Shown: positions 44,041 through 53,134 of the stretch, in pieces | Layout of the letters: every line of letters starts with the position of its first letter | Numbering within the stretch: position 1 is the first letter of the stretch | NCBI GenBank assembly: GCA_037191015.1 | Contig: JBBCKD010000011.1 | Location: 1-64,000, forward strand | Direction: 5' to 3' | Origin: Ravibacter sp037191015 | GTDB lineage: Bacteria; Bacteroidota; Bacteroidia; Cytophagales; Spirosomataceae | Length of the DNA: 64,000 nt | Translations under genes and position numbers: made by a program | The notes under the pieces: generated by a model | Database searches by the model: none | What the model saw: only the letters and a program-made list of their open reading frames with translations | What the model was told of the DNA's origin: nothing

Positions 44041-44733
44041 CTATTTCAGTTCCCTGATCCGGATATTCCTGAACCATACCTTATCGCTGTGATCCTGCAA
44101 TGCGATATGGCCTTTGTCGTATTTCCCGAATCCTTCCCAGCCCTTGAATTTGCTGTTTTCAACCATTTTATCCCATTCAGGACCTTTTGTAGGGAAGTCC
44201 ACCACTTTTTTCCCGTTCAGCCAGCTTTCGCCACGACCGTTTTTAATGACAATTTTCGCCTTATTCCATTGGCCTGCGGGCTTTACTGCCTTCAGGTCGG
44301 TAGGAGGGAGCATGTCATAAAGAGAACCTGCTTTGTGATTGCCTTCCGCACCTTTGAAGGAATCCGGGTGTTTTTCATCATCCAGCACCTGGATTTCAGG
44401 GCCTGTCTGGTAAGGTTGTTTGAATTTGGGATCCTCGTGGACATGGAACATGATACCGCTATTGCCGCCTTCACTGATTTTCCACTCCAGTTCCAGCTCA
44501 AAGTCGCCATACTGGCCCTCTGTAACCAGGTTTCCTCCTCCTTTTGTGGTCATAACCATGGCGCCGTCTTCTACTTTCCAGATATCAGAAACCCCTGTGC
44601 CGTTATAGGTACGCCATCCGTCGAAGTTTTTGCCATTGAAAAGCTTGATCCATTTGCCCGGCTTTTGGGCCTCGACCTGCGTAATGCCCAGTAATAATGC
44701 ACCGGCGATAGTTAACATGGCGATTTTTTTCAT
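44041..44733 (-). CDS. DUF1080 (3-keto-disaccharide hydrolase-like) secreted protein
   Basis: A 230-residue protein with a signal peptide (about 1-22, …LLLGITQVEAQ) and one DUF1080 domain, a concanavalin-like β-sandwich. Motifs: WIKLFNGKNFDGWRTYNG, WKVEDGAMVMT, DFELELEWKISEGGNSGIMFHV, GPEIQVLDDEKHPD and the C-terminal IALQDHSDKVWFRNIRIREL. Members of this family hydrolyse 3-keto-glycosides formed by sugar oxidation. The two-gene unit with the TIM-barrel protein is a common Bacteroidota pairing for keto-sugar handling. No Gfo/Idh oxidoreductase is adjacent. Confidence 0.9.
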   Translation of the reverse strand: MKKIAMLTIAGALLLGITQVEAQKPGKWIKLFNGKNFDGWRTYNGTGVSDIWKVEDGAMVMTTKGGGNLVTEGQYGDFELELEWKISEGGNSGIMFHVHEDPKFKQPYQTGPEIQVLDDEKHPDSFKGAEGNHKAGSLYDMLPPTDLKAVKPAGQWNKAKIVIKNGRGESWLNGKKVVDFPTKGPEWDKMVENSKFKGWEGFGKYDKGHIALQDHSDKVWFRNIRIRELK

Positions 44734-44857
44734 CAGTATAAAAGAGTATTGACCTGTTTTAAAAATGTAGCTGTAATATTAGTGCTTTCTTTAATTTCGA
44801 GCAGAAAAACTTCATAAATTTTGTGGTTTAACATAGAAAAATAAAAATATACAAAGC

Positions 44858-45250
44858 ATGGCTTCCATCTTTTCCAGGATCATTGCCAGGGAAATCCCTG
44901 CTCACATTATTGCAGAGAATGATCTTTACATAGCTTTTCTCGATGCATTCCCGACTACGAGAGGGCATACTTTGGTGGTTCCGAAAGCGGAGACCGATTA
45001 TATTTTTGATCTTGATGACGAGGTGTATGCAGGCCTGATGGCTTTTGCAAAGGAAATCGCGGGAGCGATAGAAAAGGTGGTTCCCTGCAAGCGGATCGGG
45101 CTGGCGGTGGTCGGTCTCGAAGTACCGCACGTTCACGTACACCTGATCCCGCTGAACAGCATGTCGGATATGGATTTCAGCAACAAGCTGAAGTTATCAG
45201 GCGAGGAGCAGGCCGGAATTGCGGAAAGCATCCGCAAAAATCTCCGGTAA
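44858..45250 (+). CDS. HIT-family nucleotide hydrolase
   Basis: A 130-residue histidine triad protein, cytoplasmic and full length. N-terminal motif SIFSRIIAREIPAHIIAEND, FLDAFPTTRGHTLVVPK, and the triad HVHVHLIPLN with three catalytic/structural histidines in HxHxH spacing. Relatives cleave AMP-lysine or adenosine-5'-phosphoramidate-type bonds. It is monocistronic, divergent from the DUF1080 gene and convergent with the Wzi-like gene 30 bases away. Confidence 0.93.
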   Translation: MASIFSRIIAREIPAHIIAENDLYIAFLDAFPTTRGHTLVVPKAETDYIFDLDDEVYAGLMAFAKEIAGAIEKVVPCKRIGLAVVGLEVPHVHVHLIPLNSMSDMDFSNKLKLSGEEQAGIAESIRKNLR

Positions 45251-45280
45251 GAGCAGGCTATCGTGTGAACCAGGCCGGGA

Positions 45281-46780
45281 TCAGAAATAAAGATGTTTTT
45301 TCAGGCTGAGCATACCTCCGTAGCTGACGGGGTAAAGGTCGCCATAGTCCATCGCCAGGTTACCCCCGATGGTCAGCCCGCCCAGCCAGTTTGTTCTCCT
45401 CGACAGAGAGATAAGGCCTGAAAATTGTCCCAATCCTTCTGCCGGCCAGGAATCTTCCAGGTCGTAGACGCCGAAGTTGCGCGAATAAGACAGCTTGGTC
45501 GTCCAGATCAGTTTGTTCGCAATTCCTCCCTTCAGGCCAAGGTGGAGGGCCCAGACGCGGTTATTATTGGTGAATGAATCGCCGTACAGGTAGTTTTGGC
45601 CCAGGTGGCGGGTGTCGACCCCCGGTGTAATGAACGGCGTGCCTATGGTACGCATCATATACGACCAGCCGTCCCTGACCTGGTAATTGTTGAAATAATT
45701 GTCGCGGCCCAGCTTTTTAGGATCGGTCATGTCGAAGTCAGGCCCTCCCTGGCTTTTGGTATAGAGGAACTCCAGCACAGCTTCGTGAATTTCTACCGCA
45801 CTTCCGTAGATGTTGTTATTCCGGATCCTGACGCCGTTCAGCCCGTCTGCAATGTTGGTCAGCCTGATGAGCGACCCGTCTTCATAGACACTCTGCCTGT
45901 ACACCAGGATATTGGCCCCGTAGGTTCTTATCTCCATCCCCACGTCGATGGAGCCGAGATGATTCCCGATCCTGTTGGTAGAGTCGAAATGAGTCCTGGC
46001 GGCTTTAGGGCCACGGATGCCGAAGATGGTAGCCAGGTAGGCGTCGAACGAGTCCGGCATCTGTTTATCGTCCGGATTTTGCTCATTGTAATAATAAGGG
46101 CTTTTTCCTCCCCACTGTGCCTGGTGGTTAAATCCACCGTAAAGCCTCAGCCAGCCTTCAGGATTCCCGAGGCGCATATACAGCTGTTTCTGATGTAATT
46201 TAAGATCGGTAGCAACCGGGCGGTTACGGTCCATGATCCCGTCGGAATAGAATCCCAGAAACTGGAGCCACCCGTTTGTGAAGGGAACGTTGGTATACTC
46301 GAATACCCCGAACTGGATGCGGAAATGCGGCATGGCATTCGGGGATACGGCATATTGGCCGGTGCCGAGCGTACTGTCGGCAAGCCCCACGACCTGCTTT
46401 TTACGGCCGGCGAACAGCTCAAAAGCCCCGAGACGAAAACCGGCGTATGCTTCGGGAAGCAGGAATTGGGCCTCCTTCGTGATATTCTCGACTGCCTCTA
46501 CTCCTCCGGTAAACCGGAGACCGTTCTTTTTTTGATTGTTAAAGTTGTAGGTGCCTGCCCAGCCCAGCCTGAAACCTCCGCCGTTTCCCGTTTTGGGCAT
46601 GGTACCCCATTGATTCGTATGGATCCAGAAGGGTAAATGACTTTGATCGGATGCACCGAAGCCAACGATTTCTATATATGCCGAGTCATTTCTGGTCGTT
46701 GCTGCCGTGCCGTCCTGTGCTTTTGATGGTGTGGAAAATATGCAGCCCAGGATAGCAAACAGGCAAAATCTTTTGTTCAT
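45281..46780 (-). CDS. Wzi-family capsule assembly outer membrane protein
   Basis: A 499-residue outer-membrane β-barrel of the Wzi (capsule assembly) family. Signal peptide 1-21 (…FSTPSKAQ). Characteristic Bacteroidota Wzi segments: LPFWIHTNQWGTMPK, LLPEAYAGFRLGAFELFAGRKKQVVGL, MPHFRIQFGVFEYTNVPFTNGWLQFLG, and the aromatic C-terminal strand LSLKKHLYF. Wzi in enteric bacteria is a surface lectin holding capsule to the cell. The Bacteroidota relatives may serve exopolysaccharide attachment. No capsule synthesis cluster is visible around it. Confidence 0.88.
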   Translation of the reverse strand: MNKRFCLFAILGCIFSTPSKAQDGTAATTRNDSAYIEIVGFGASDQSHLPFWIHTNQWGTMPKTGNGGGFRLGWAGTYNFNNQKKNGLRFTGGVEAVENITKEAQFLLPEAYAGFRLGAFELFAGRKKQVVGLADSTLGTGQYAVSPNAMPHFRIQFGVFEYTNVPFTNGWLQFLGFYSDGIMDRNRPVATDLKLHQKQLYMRLGNPEGWLRLYGGFNHQAQWGGKSPYYYNEQNPDDKQMPDSFDAYLATIFGIRGPKAARTHFDSTNRIGNHLGSIDVGMEIRTYGANILVYRQSVYEDGSLIRLTNIADGLNGVRIRNNNIYGSAVEIHEAVLEFLYTKSQGGPDFDMTDPKKLGRDNYFNNYQVRDGWSYMMRTIGTPFITPGVDTRHLGQNYLYGDSFTNNNRVWALHLGLKGGIANKLIWTTKLSYSRNFGVYDLEDSWPAEGLGQFSGLISLSRRTNWLGGLTIGGNLAMDYGDLYPVSYGGMLSLKKHLYF

Positions 46781-46983
46781 TTAAATGGGTGGTGGTTAGT
46801 TGGTGTACTGGTTAGTCGGGGCAGTACTTGACTCGTGCCTATGAACTTATGTATTTTGGAATGCAATACTAAGACTTCTTTCGTATATCTCAAATACATT
46901 TTTCCTAATGTCCCGGGAGGAGGCGGGACATCAGGACACCGGCAGGTACGTGGCCGGATTTTCGGTGCTGGTATCTTTATCTG

Positions 46984-49900
46984 TTATTTTGCCTCCAGGG
47001 GATGCTCCTTCAACAGCGCAGACGGGTCATAAAACCCTTCGAAAGACTTTGTTTCCTCCCTCACCTGCTTTACCTGTTCCGGTTGGATTGCAGACGCTGT
47101 ATTCCCGAAAGAATTCCTGACATAGGTAAGCACGGCAGCTACTTCCCGGTCGTTCAGCATTCCCCTGTAGGGAGTCATGGGCACCTGGCCGGGGTAGTCC
47201 TTATCCAGGACTTTAATGGGGCCAAGCAGCCCGTTCAGCACTATTTTGATCAGCCTGGTTTCATTTCCCCGTACCCACCTGGTCCCGGCCAGCGGAGGAA
47301 ATCCCGACGCCGACAGCCCTCTGCCATCCTCCTGGTGGCAGGTGGTACAAAATCCTTCCCTCCCGTAAATTTCTCTCCCTTCGTTATACAAAGCCAGGTC
47401 ATTTCCCCTGAGATTAGTTTTGACATGATCGTCCTGCTTCTTCTGCCTGACCGATTGCCCGTTGATATGAGCCACGGCAGTCTCATAGGCATATTTCATC
47501 CATTCGTCGAGCGGGTGTTTACCGGCTTCGGTCAATACCGTCATTCCTTTTGCCTGCGGCAGCCAGGAAGCGGCCACAATGGCCTCTAGACGTACCCGCC
47601 CGTTTTCGTCCGCCGCCGCTTTTGCGAGCAACTGCTCATAGTCCGCTACCTGGTGGGTATTGTATCGTACCGCGCGGACGGCAGCAGCTCTGACCTTATA
47701 GTCTTTTGCGTTCAGAAGGGTTCTGAGCAGCTTCTGATCGATTTTATTCAATCCCCAACTTACCCACAGCGCTTCCAGCATATGATGCTCATACCTGGGA
47801 TCATTCTTATCCAGTTTACCCACCCAGGCTGTCAATGCAGGCAGCACCCTGGCGGCGTCGCGGCCCCGCAGCTCACGTTTGGTTCTGTACCTCGAACGAT
47901 ATTCTGGCAGCTTCAGGTTTTCAAGCAGGACATCTATGCCCGCCCCGTCGATCTCTGCCGGGCGGACGAGCGGTCTTGACGGGTAGGTGATCCGGTATAT
48001 CCGGCCGTGCACATGGTCGCGCAGGGGGTCGCGGGCATTGTGCTGCATATGACCGATCAGGACGTTGTGCCAGTCGATCACATAAAGGGAGCCGTCAGGT
48101 GCAAATTCCATGTCGACAGGTCTGAAGTTCCTGTCGGAGCTCACCAGCAGGTCCTGGCGGTGCCGGCTCTTATACCCGGTCCCGCTTTCTTCTATGACAT
48201 GCTGCTTCGTGCCCAGGAAGCCGATCGTATTGTTGATCAGCAGGTCGCCCTGTACTTCATCGGGGAAATGCCGGCTTGAAATAAACTCGAGACCGGACGT
48301 CGGACGGACCCTGTGCGCATCTTCTATCAGGTTCACCGATTTGTGTGTAGCCTCGCCATACCTGGGCAGAACGGTCCCCGGCAGCATCCACCTGACATCC
48401 GGCCCGGAAGTCTCTGCAAAGAACGGCTGTCCCCAATGATCAAAAGCGATGCCCCAGGGATTGGGAATGGACAGCTGCGCAGTGCGTTCCAGGTGACGGC
48501 GCTTGGGGTTGTACCGGTAAAATCCGCCGTTGGTAGCCCTTACAGTTCCGTACGAAGTCTCGACATTGGTGTGTAAAAATACCCCTTCTCCCATATAAAT
48601 GGAGCCTGACGGATCTGCGCAAAAAGCATGGATATTGTGATGCGTATCGTGGTCATCGAAACCGCTGAGCAGTATTTCCGTTTTGTCGGCTTTACCATCG
48701 CCATCCGTATCGATCAGCCGCTTGAAGTTGGTGCCCTGAGAAACGTATACGCCCTCAGCTTCAATTTCAAAACCTACCGGTAGGTGGAGATTATCCGCGA
48801 AAACGGTCTGCTTGTCCGCTTTCCCGTCGCCGTCGGTATCTTCAAAAATCAGGATCTTGTCATTGGGTTTGGGATCGCCCGGCCGGTAGTGAGGATAAGT
48901 AGGCATGACGGCTACCCATAGCCTTCCCTTATTGTCAAACGACATCTGCATCGGGTTGGCCAGGTCCGGGAATTCCTTCTCCGAAGCGAAGAGCTCTATT
49001 TTATATCCTTCAGGAAGTGTGAAAGTGGATAATGCTTCCTCGCCATACAGGTAACGAAGGCTTCCGTTCCGTTCGGGATTATAATTCGTCTTCACTTCCG
49101 GCAAGGCGCGCGTAGCCTTATCCAGCTCCGCCAGGTCCAGCTTTTTCCCTTTCGCTGCGGCCCAGATTGCCTTATCCCTGATCTCGGTAAGCTGGCGTGT
49201 TTTCTCGATCTCTGCAGGGTAATTGTCGGGACCGAAGGGGTTATACCTCCGCCCGTAGACGTGTACGCCGTTGGGGATTTTATAATCCTGGTGCCACATC
49301 CAGTTCTTCTCCATCACGGCATCGTAGACCAGCTGGCGGTTTGCCTGTGCTTTGACCGCGCTGTTGCCGAACAGTTGGTCGGTCAGCAGCAGCGCGAGTT
49401 TCTGATATCCATCGCCGGTCAGCTGCGAGCCGTCGATCGTCAGAGGTTCTTTTGATTCAGCATACCATTTTTCAGAAGGCGTAAACGCATCAACCAGGAG
49501 AATCCCGTTATGGGTCGCCACCTCCTTCATCGCTTTGATATACAGCGCTATGTTCGCATTTGCGTCCCTGCCGTTGGGTACGTCCATCCGGTCGGAAAGG
49601 TCTTCGAATGCCACCGGGGTAACCAGGGCCAGTTGAGGGGCTCCTTTCCCGTTGTAGGACTGTGATAAGGTATGCTTGATAAACGCGTCCAGCTCCGCTT
49701 TGAAAGCAGGTAGCCCGGCTTCTCCCCGGAAAGATTCGCTGAATCCGAAAAAAGCTATGACTATATCTGTTTTGAGCCTCTTCAGCCACTCATCGGGGGT
49801 TTCCATATGACCTTCGCTGTGCGAGTTATTGGCAAACTCCGTTTGAAATTTTTCTGCGCCGGGAAAAGCCCAGGGATTGTTCCGGTTGGGAGTAGGGCGG

Positions 49901-50163
49901 AAGCCTGGTGTGTCGCCTCCGTCACACATATTCCTCAGCACCAGGTTAGCGGAAGGATTGCGAAGCTGGAGCTCCGTTTCGAAATGATCATAGTTGATCA
50001 TTCTTGATCCCAGATTTCCACCGATAAGAGTAATGCGGCTTCCCTGCGCAAGCTTGAGCTTACCGGGAGGAGCAAAATGCATAAAAGCTGCGAACGCAGC
50101 GGCTCCAAAGAGTGCCAAAAGGCATATAATCCCGGCTCTTCCCTGCTTTGTTGTGATATTCAT
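46984..50163 (-). CDS. SGNH hydrolase-PVC-type dehydrogenase-HEAT-cytochrome c fusion protein
   Basis: A 1059-residue exported multidomain protein. The signal/anchor is about 1-28. An SGNH-like domain spans about 40-275 (RITLIGGNLGSRMINYDHFE, with a diverged first block GGNLG). A PVC-type/membrane-bound dehydrogenase β-propeller lies at about 370-750 (GYKIELFASEKEFPDLANPMQM, VFADNLHLPVGFEIE, FAPDGSLYVIDWHNVLIGHMQHN). HEAT-like repeats follow at about 770-895, then a class I c-type cytochrome with haem site CTTCH at 939-943 and a likely distal Met near 996 (VPMTPY). Such proteins probably oxidise sugars or alcohols and pass electrons to haem. No SusCD or electron acceptor gene is adjacent; it stands alone. 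Confidence 0.88.
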   Translation of the reverse strand: MNITTKQGRAGIICLLALFGAAAFAAFMHFAPPGKLKLAQGSRITLIGGNLGSRMINYDHFETELQLRNPSANLVLRNMCDGGDTPGFRPTPNRNNPWAFPGAEKFQTEFANNSHSEGHMETPDEWLKRLKTDIVIAFFGFSESFRGEAGLPAFKAELDAFIKHTLSQSYNGKGAPQLALVTPVAFEDLSDRMDVPNGRDANANIALYIKAMKEVATHNGILLVDAFTPSEKWYAESKEPLTIDGSQLTGDGYQKLALLLTDQLFGNSAVKAQANRQLVYDAVMEKNWMWHQDYKIPNGVHVYGRRYNPFGPDNYPAEIEKTRQLTEIRDKAIWAAAKGKKLDLAELDKATRALPEVKTNYNPERNGSLRYLYGEEALSTFTLPEGYKIELFASEKEFPDLANPMQMSFDNKGRLWVAVMPTYPHYRPGDPKPNDKILIFEDTDGDGKADKQTVFADNLHLPVGFEIEAEGVYVSQGTNFKRLIDTDGDGKADKTEILLSGFDDHDTHHNIHAFCADPSGSIYMGEGVFLHTNVETSYGTVRATNGGFYRYNPKRRHLERTAQLSIPNPWGIAFDHWGQPFFAETSGPDVRWMLPGTVLPRYGEATHKSVNLIEDAHRVRPTSGLEFISSRHFPDEVQGDLLINNTIGFLGTKQHVIEESGTGYKSRHRQDLLVSSDRNFRPVDMEFAPDGSLYVIDWHNVLIGHMQHNARDPLRDHVHGRIYRITYPSRPLVRPAEIDGAGIDVLLENLKLPEYRSRYRTKRELRGRDAARVLPALTAWVGKLDKNDPRYEHHMLEALWVSWGLNKIDQKLLRTLLNAKDYKVRAAAVRAVRYNTHQVADYEQLLAKAAADENGRVRLEAIVAASWLPQAKGMTVLTEAGKHPLDEWMKYAYETAVAHINGQSVRQKKQDDHVKTNLRGNDLALYNEGREIYGREGFCTTCHQEDGRGLSASGFPPLAGTRWVRGNETRLIKIVLNGLLGPIKVLDKDYPGQVPMTPYRGMLNDREVAAVLTYVRNSFGNTASAIQPEQVKQVREETKSFEGFYDPSALLKEHPLEAK

Positions 50164-50638
50164 ATAATGAGATAACGAGAAAGTTTAAATCAGCATCCGA
50201 ATATTCATAAATATTCAGGATTAACTATCCTGTTCTTTCGGGAATTCTGCGTAACGGGCAGGATCCCGGCTTCTTTTCTTACCGGCAGGCCGGTTGTAAC
50301 ACGCTTGTCCTAATGGGTTTAAGCAGGAGATTTATCCGATGAGCCTGAAAACAATGCAGCCATAACAAAGCCGGGCTTTTTGTTATGGCTGCAGTAAAAA
50401 TAGTGTGGTACAGTTTTATATCTCTTTAGACTTATGGCCTGTTTACCAGGCGGTCATGAAGGATATCCAGTTTTTTTAACGAACCTAATGTTATTTGTTT
50501 CCTTTATTAAGACATACAACCGGGCAGCGGGTCACATATTTTTTTAAAAAATATTCCGGGAGTAGTAACTTTTTGATTACATTGTAACTACAGGTACGAT
50601 GCATACTTTAGCCGGTTTTAGAAAACTTTCGATACCCG
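50164..50638. other. Divergent intergenic region between the PVC-type fusion and M14 peptidase genes
   Basis: 475 bases without a gene. Its main feature is a strong 15-bp inverted repeat at 50355-50393. The 120 bases nearest the peptidase gene are A/T-rich and probably carry its promoter, but no exact TAnnTTTG element with a matching TTG was found. Confidence 0.6.
50355..50393. repeat. Perfect 15-bp inverted repeat (strong hairpin)
   Basis: TGCAGCCATAACAAA (50355-50369) pairs with TTTGTTATGGCTGCA (50379-50393). An inner GCC/GGC could extend the stem. There is no T tract of terminator type on either side. It lies in the gap between two divergent genes, so a protein-binding site or an mRNA-leader structure is possible. 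Confidence 0.55.
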
Positions 50639-53134
50639 ATGATGAGATTTTTTCTTTTTGTTGCATTCCTCCTGGTGACGGGTGTAAACCGGGCGCATAC
50701 CCAGGAACTTTCTCCAGCCGACTTCCTCGGGTACGAGCCTGGAACGAGGTTTACCTATCATCATCGTATCCTGGATTATTTCAGACAATTGTCCGGCAGC
50801 CACCAGGACCGGGTAAAGTTCATAGAATATGGCAGAAGCTATGAAGACCGGCCGCTAGTGATTACCGTGATCGGCTCGGCAAACAATATAAGCCGGCTCG
50901 AGGATATCAGGAAAGCGCACCTGGCAGAAACCGGCCTTTCACAAGGGGAGATTCAGAGGGGGCCGCGGCCGGTTATAGCCTGGCTGAGCTACAATATTCA
51001 TGGCGATGAGGCAGCTTCGTCAGAGGCGGCCATGCAGCTGGCTTACGAACTTCTGAAAGGGGACCGGTCCTTATTGGAAAACATGGTCGTCATCATCGAT
51101 CCCTGCTCCAATCCCGACGGGCATTCCCGGTACGTGAATTGGTATAACCAGGTGTCAGGGAGACACCCCGGCAACCTTCCTATCGCACGAGAGCACGCGC
51201 AGCCCTGGCCCGGAGGGAGATACAATCATTATGCGTTTGACCTGAACCGTGACTGGGCCTGGCAGGTACAGAAGGAATCGCAGCAACGTATAGCGCTTTA
51301 CAACCAGTGGATGCCCCACCTGCACGCAGATTTTCATGAAATGGGTGCGGGCAGCACATATTATTTCCCACCGGCTGCAAGGCCCTTCCACGAAGATATC
51401 ACACCGTGGCAGCGGGAGTTCAACCATATTGTGGGAGAGTACAACAGGAAATATTTCGACGCGAACAACTGGCTGTACTTTACCAAAACCAGCTACGATC
51501 TGTTTTATCCCAGCTACGGCGATACCTGGCCCACCTTTAACGGCGCCATCGGGATGACTTTTGAGCAGGCGGGGGGAGGAAGGGCCGGACTGGCATTGGC
51601 GAGGCCGGAAACGGGCGATACCATTACCCTCAAAGACCGGATCATGCATCATGTGGCAGCCGGCCGGGCCACGCTGCAGGCGCTTGCCGCGCATAGAGAG
51701 AAAGTGATCTCTGAGTTTGAACTTTTTTTTAAGAATGCCAGGGAAGAACCGGCAGGTAAGTACCGTACTTACCTGGTAAAGACGAAAGGGTTCGAAGCTG
51801 CAGCAGAAGCCTTTGCCAGGTTCCTGGACAAGCAGCAGATTGCATACGGGAGGCCGGGAGAGAAATTTGCAACGCAGGCAACCGACCTTGTGTCGGGTAA
51901 AACGGCAAAGATTTCTGTCGACCCCGAAGACCTGGTCATATCAGCTTTTCAGCCGCGGTCCCGGCTGCTGAAAGTGCTGATGGAGAGCAGTCCGCCGCTG
52001 GAAGATTCCCTGACCTACGATATCACCAGCTGGGGACTGGGTTACGTATTCGGCATCCCGGTCTTCGGCCTCGAGCAAAAAAGAGCGGTGAGCACCCATA
52101 CCTCCCCTGTTAAGGCTGCCGCTCCCTCTGCTTCACAACCCTACGCCTATCTTGCCAGGTGGGAAGGCGCCCGGGATCTCCGTTTCCTGAGCGATCTGCT
52201 GAATCATAAAATCGTAGTACGGACTGCCAATTCCGGGTTTGAGACAGCTGGTGAAAGTTTTCTGCCCGGAACACTGGTCATTTCGCGCACCGGCAACGGG
52301 GCCCCGGAGGAAAGATTTGATAAAATAATAACTGAGCTGGCCGGGAAACATGGAGTAAGCCTGCTCTCGGTTACGACCGGGCTGGTCTCAAAGGGGATCG
52401 ATCTGGGCTCCGACCAGGTGACTGTGCTGAAGCCGGTAAGAGTGGCCCTGCCGGGAGGTACTTCCGTATCGCCGACGGCGTTCGGTGCGGTATGGCATTT
52501 TTTCGACCGGGAGCTCGGTTACCCGCTGATTGTCCTGGATAAAGACAATTTTGAGCCGGCCTACCTTGATCAGGTGGATGTTCTGATCCTGGCCGATGGT
52601 AATTACACTTCCCTGCTTACTGACGAGCGGATGTCGCACCTCACCGACTGGATATCGAAAGGAGGGAAGCTGGTAGTGATGGAACGTGCGTTGGAAGCTT
52701 TTGTCGGGAAGAAGGGGTTTCACCTGAAACGGAAACCGGGAGACAAACGTGAAGCCGCAGATTTATTAAAGCCCTATGCCGACAAAAACCGGGAATCAAT
52801 CAGAAACGAGTCGCTGGGAGGGATATTTGAAGTAACGCTGGATACCACCCACCCGGCAGGCTATGGTTATGCCGGCCGGCCCTATTATTCGTCGGTACGG
52901 AATGTCTACGACCTCGAGTATCTTACTGACGGATGGAACGTGGGGTACCTGAACAGTAGCGGATACCGGGGCGGTTTCGTCGGGGAGAAGGCAAAAGCAC
53001 GCCTGAGAAATACCCTGATCATAGGCGTGCAGGAAGTTGGGAAGGGGAAGATTGTTTATATGGCTGACAACCCCCTGTTCAGAGGTTTTTGGGAGAACGG
53101 GAAGCTGCTGTTCGGGAATGTGGTGTTCAGGTGA
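50639..53134 (+). CDS. M14-family zinc carboxypeptidase, secreted
   Basis: An 831-residue exported metallopeptidase. Signal peptide about 1-21 (MMRFFLFVAFLLVTGVNRAH). The M14 domain covers about 35-350. The first zinc motif HGDE has H121 and E124 (SYNIHGDEAASSEA). The substrate-binding DPCSNPDGHSRYVNWYN and NRDWAW follow. A third zinc His lies in PHLHADFHEMG, and the catalytic Glu is in GMTFEQAGGGRAG. The C-terminal 430 or so residues resemble the glutamine-amidotransferase-like fold often attached to these Bacteroidota M14 enzymes (VLILADGNYTSLLTDERMSHL, WISKGGKLVVMERALEAF). It likely degrades peptides in the periplasm or outside. Two start ATGs are adjacent; either works. The 3' end overlaps the Rpn remnant by 8 bases. 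Confidence 0.9.
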   Translation: MMRFFLFVAFLLVTGVNRAHTQELSPADFLGYEPGTRFTYHHRILDYFRQLSGSHQDRVKFIEYGRSYEDRPLVITVIGSANNISRLEDIRKAHLAETGLSQGEIQRGPRPVIAWLSYNIHGDEAASSEAAMQLAYELLKGDRSLLENMVVIIDPCSNPDGHSRYVNWYNQVSGRHPGNLPIAREHAQPWPGGRYNHYAFDLNRDWAWQVQKESQQRIALYNQWMPHLHADFHEMGAGSTYYFPPAARPFHEDITPWQREFNHIVGEYNRKYFDANNWLYFTKTSYDLFYPSYGDTWPTFNGAIGMTFEQAGGGRAGLALARPETGDTITLKDRIMHHVAAGRATLQALAAHREKVISEFELFFKNAREEPAGKYRTYLVKTKGFEAAAEAFARFLDKQQIAYGRPGEKFATQATDLVSGKTAKISVDPEDLVISAFQPRSRLLKVLMESSPPLEDSLTYDITSWGLGYVFGIPVFGLEQKRAVSTHTSPVKAAAPSASQPYAYLARWEGARDLRFLSDLLNHKIVVRTANSGFETAGESFLPGTLVISRTGNGAPEERFDKIITELAGKHGVSLLSVTTGLVSKGIDLGSDQVTVLKPVRVALPGGTSVSPTAFGAVWHFFDRELGYPLIVLDKDNFEPAYLDQVDVLILADGNYTSLLTDERMSHLTDWISKGGKLVVMERALEAFVGKKGFHLKRKPGDKREAADLLKPYADKNRESIRNESLGGIFEVTLDTTHPAGYGYAGRPYYSSVRNVYDLEYLTDGWNVGYLNSSGYRGGFVGEKAKARLRNTLIIGVQEVGKGKIVYMADNPLFRGFWENGKLLFGNVVFR

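Noticed and set aside
46908..46931. ATGTCCCG/CGGGACAT hairpin as terminator of the PVC-type fusion gene
   Set aside because: There are only 8 pairs and no U tract on the minus strand. It lies 53 bases beyond the stop. Not convincing enough to list.
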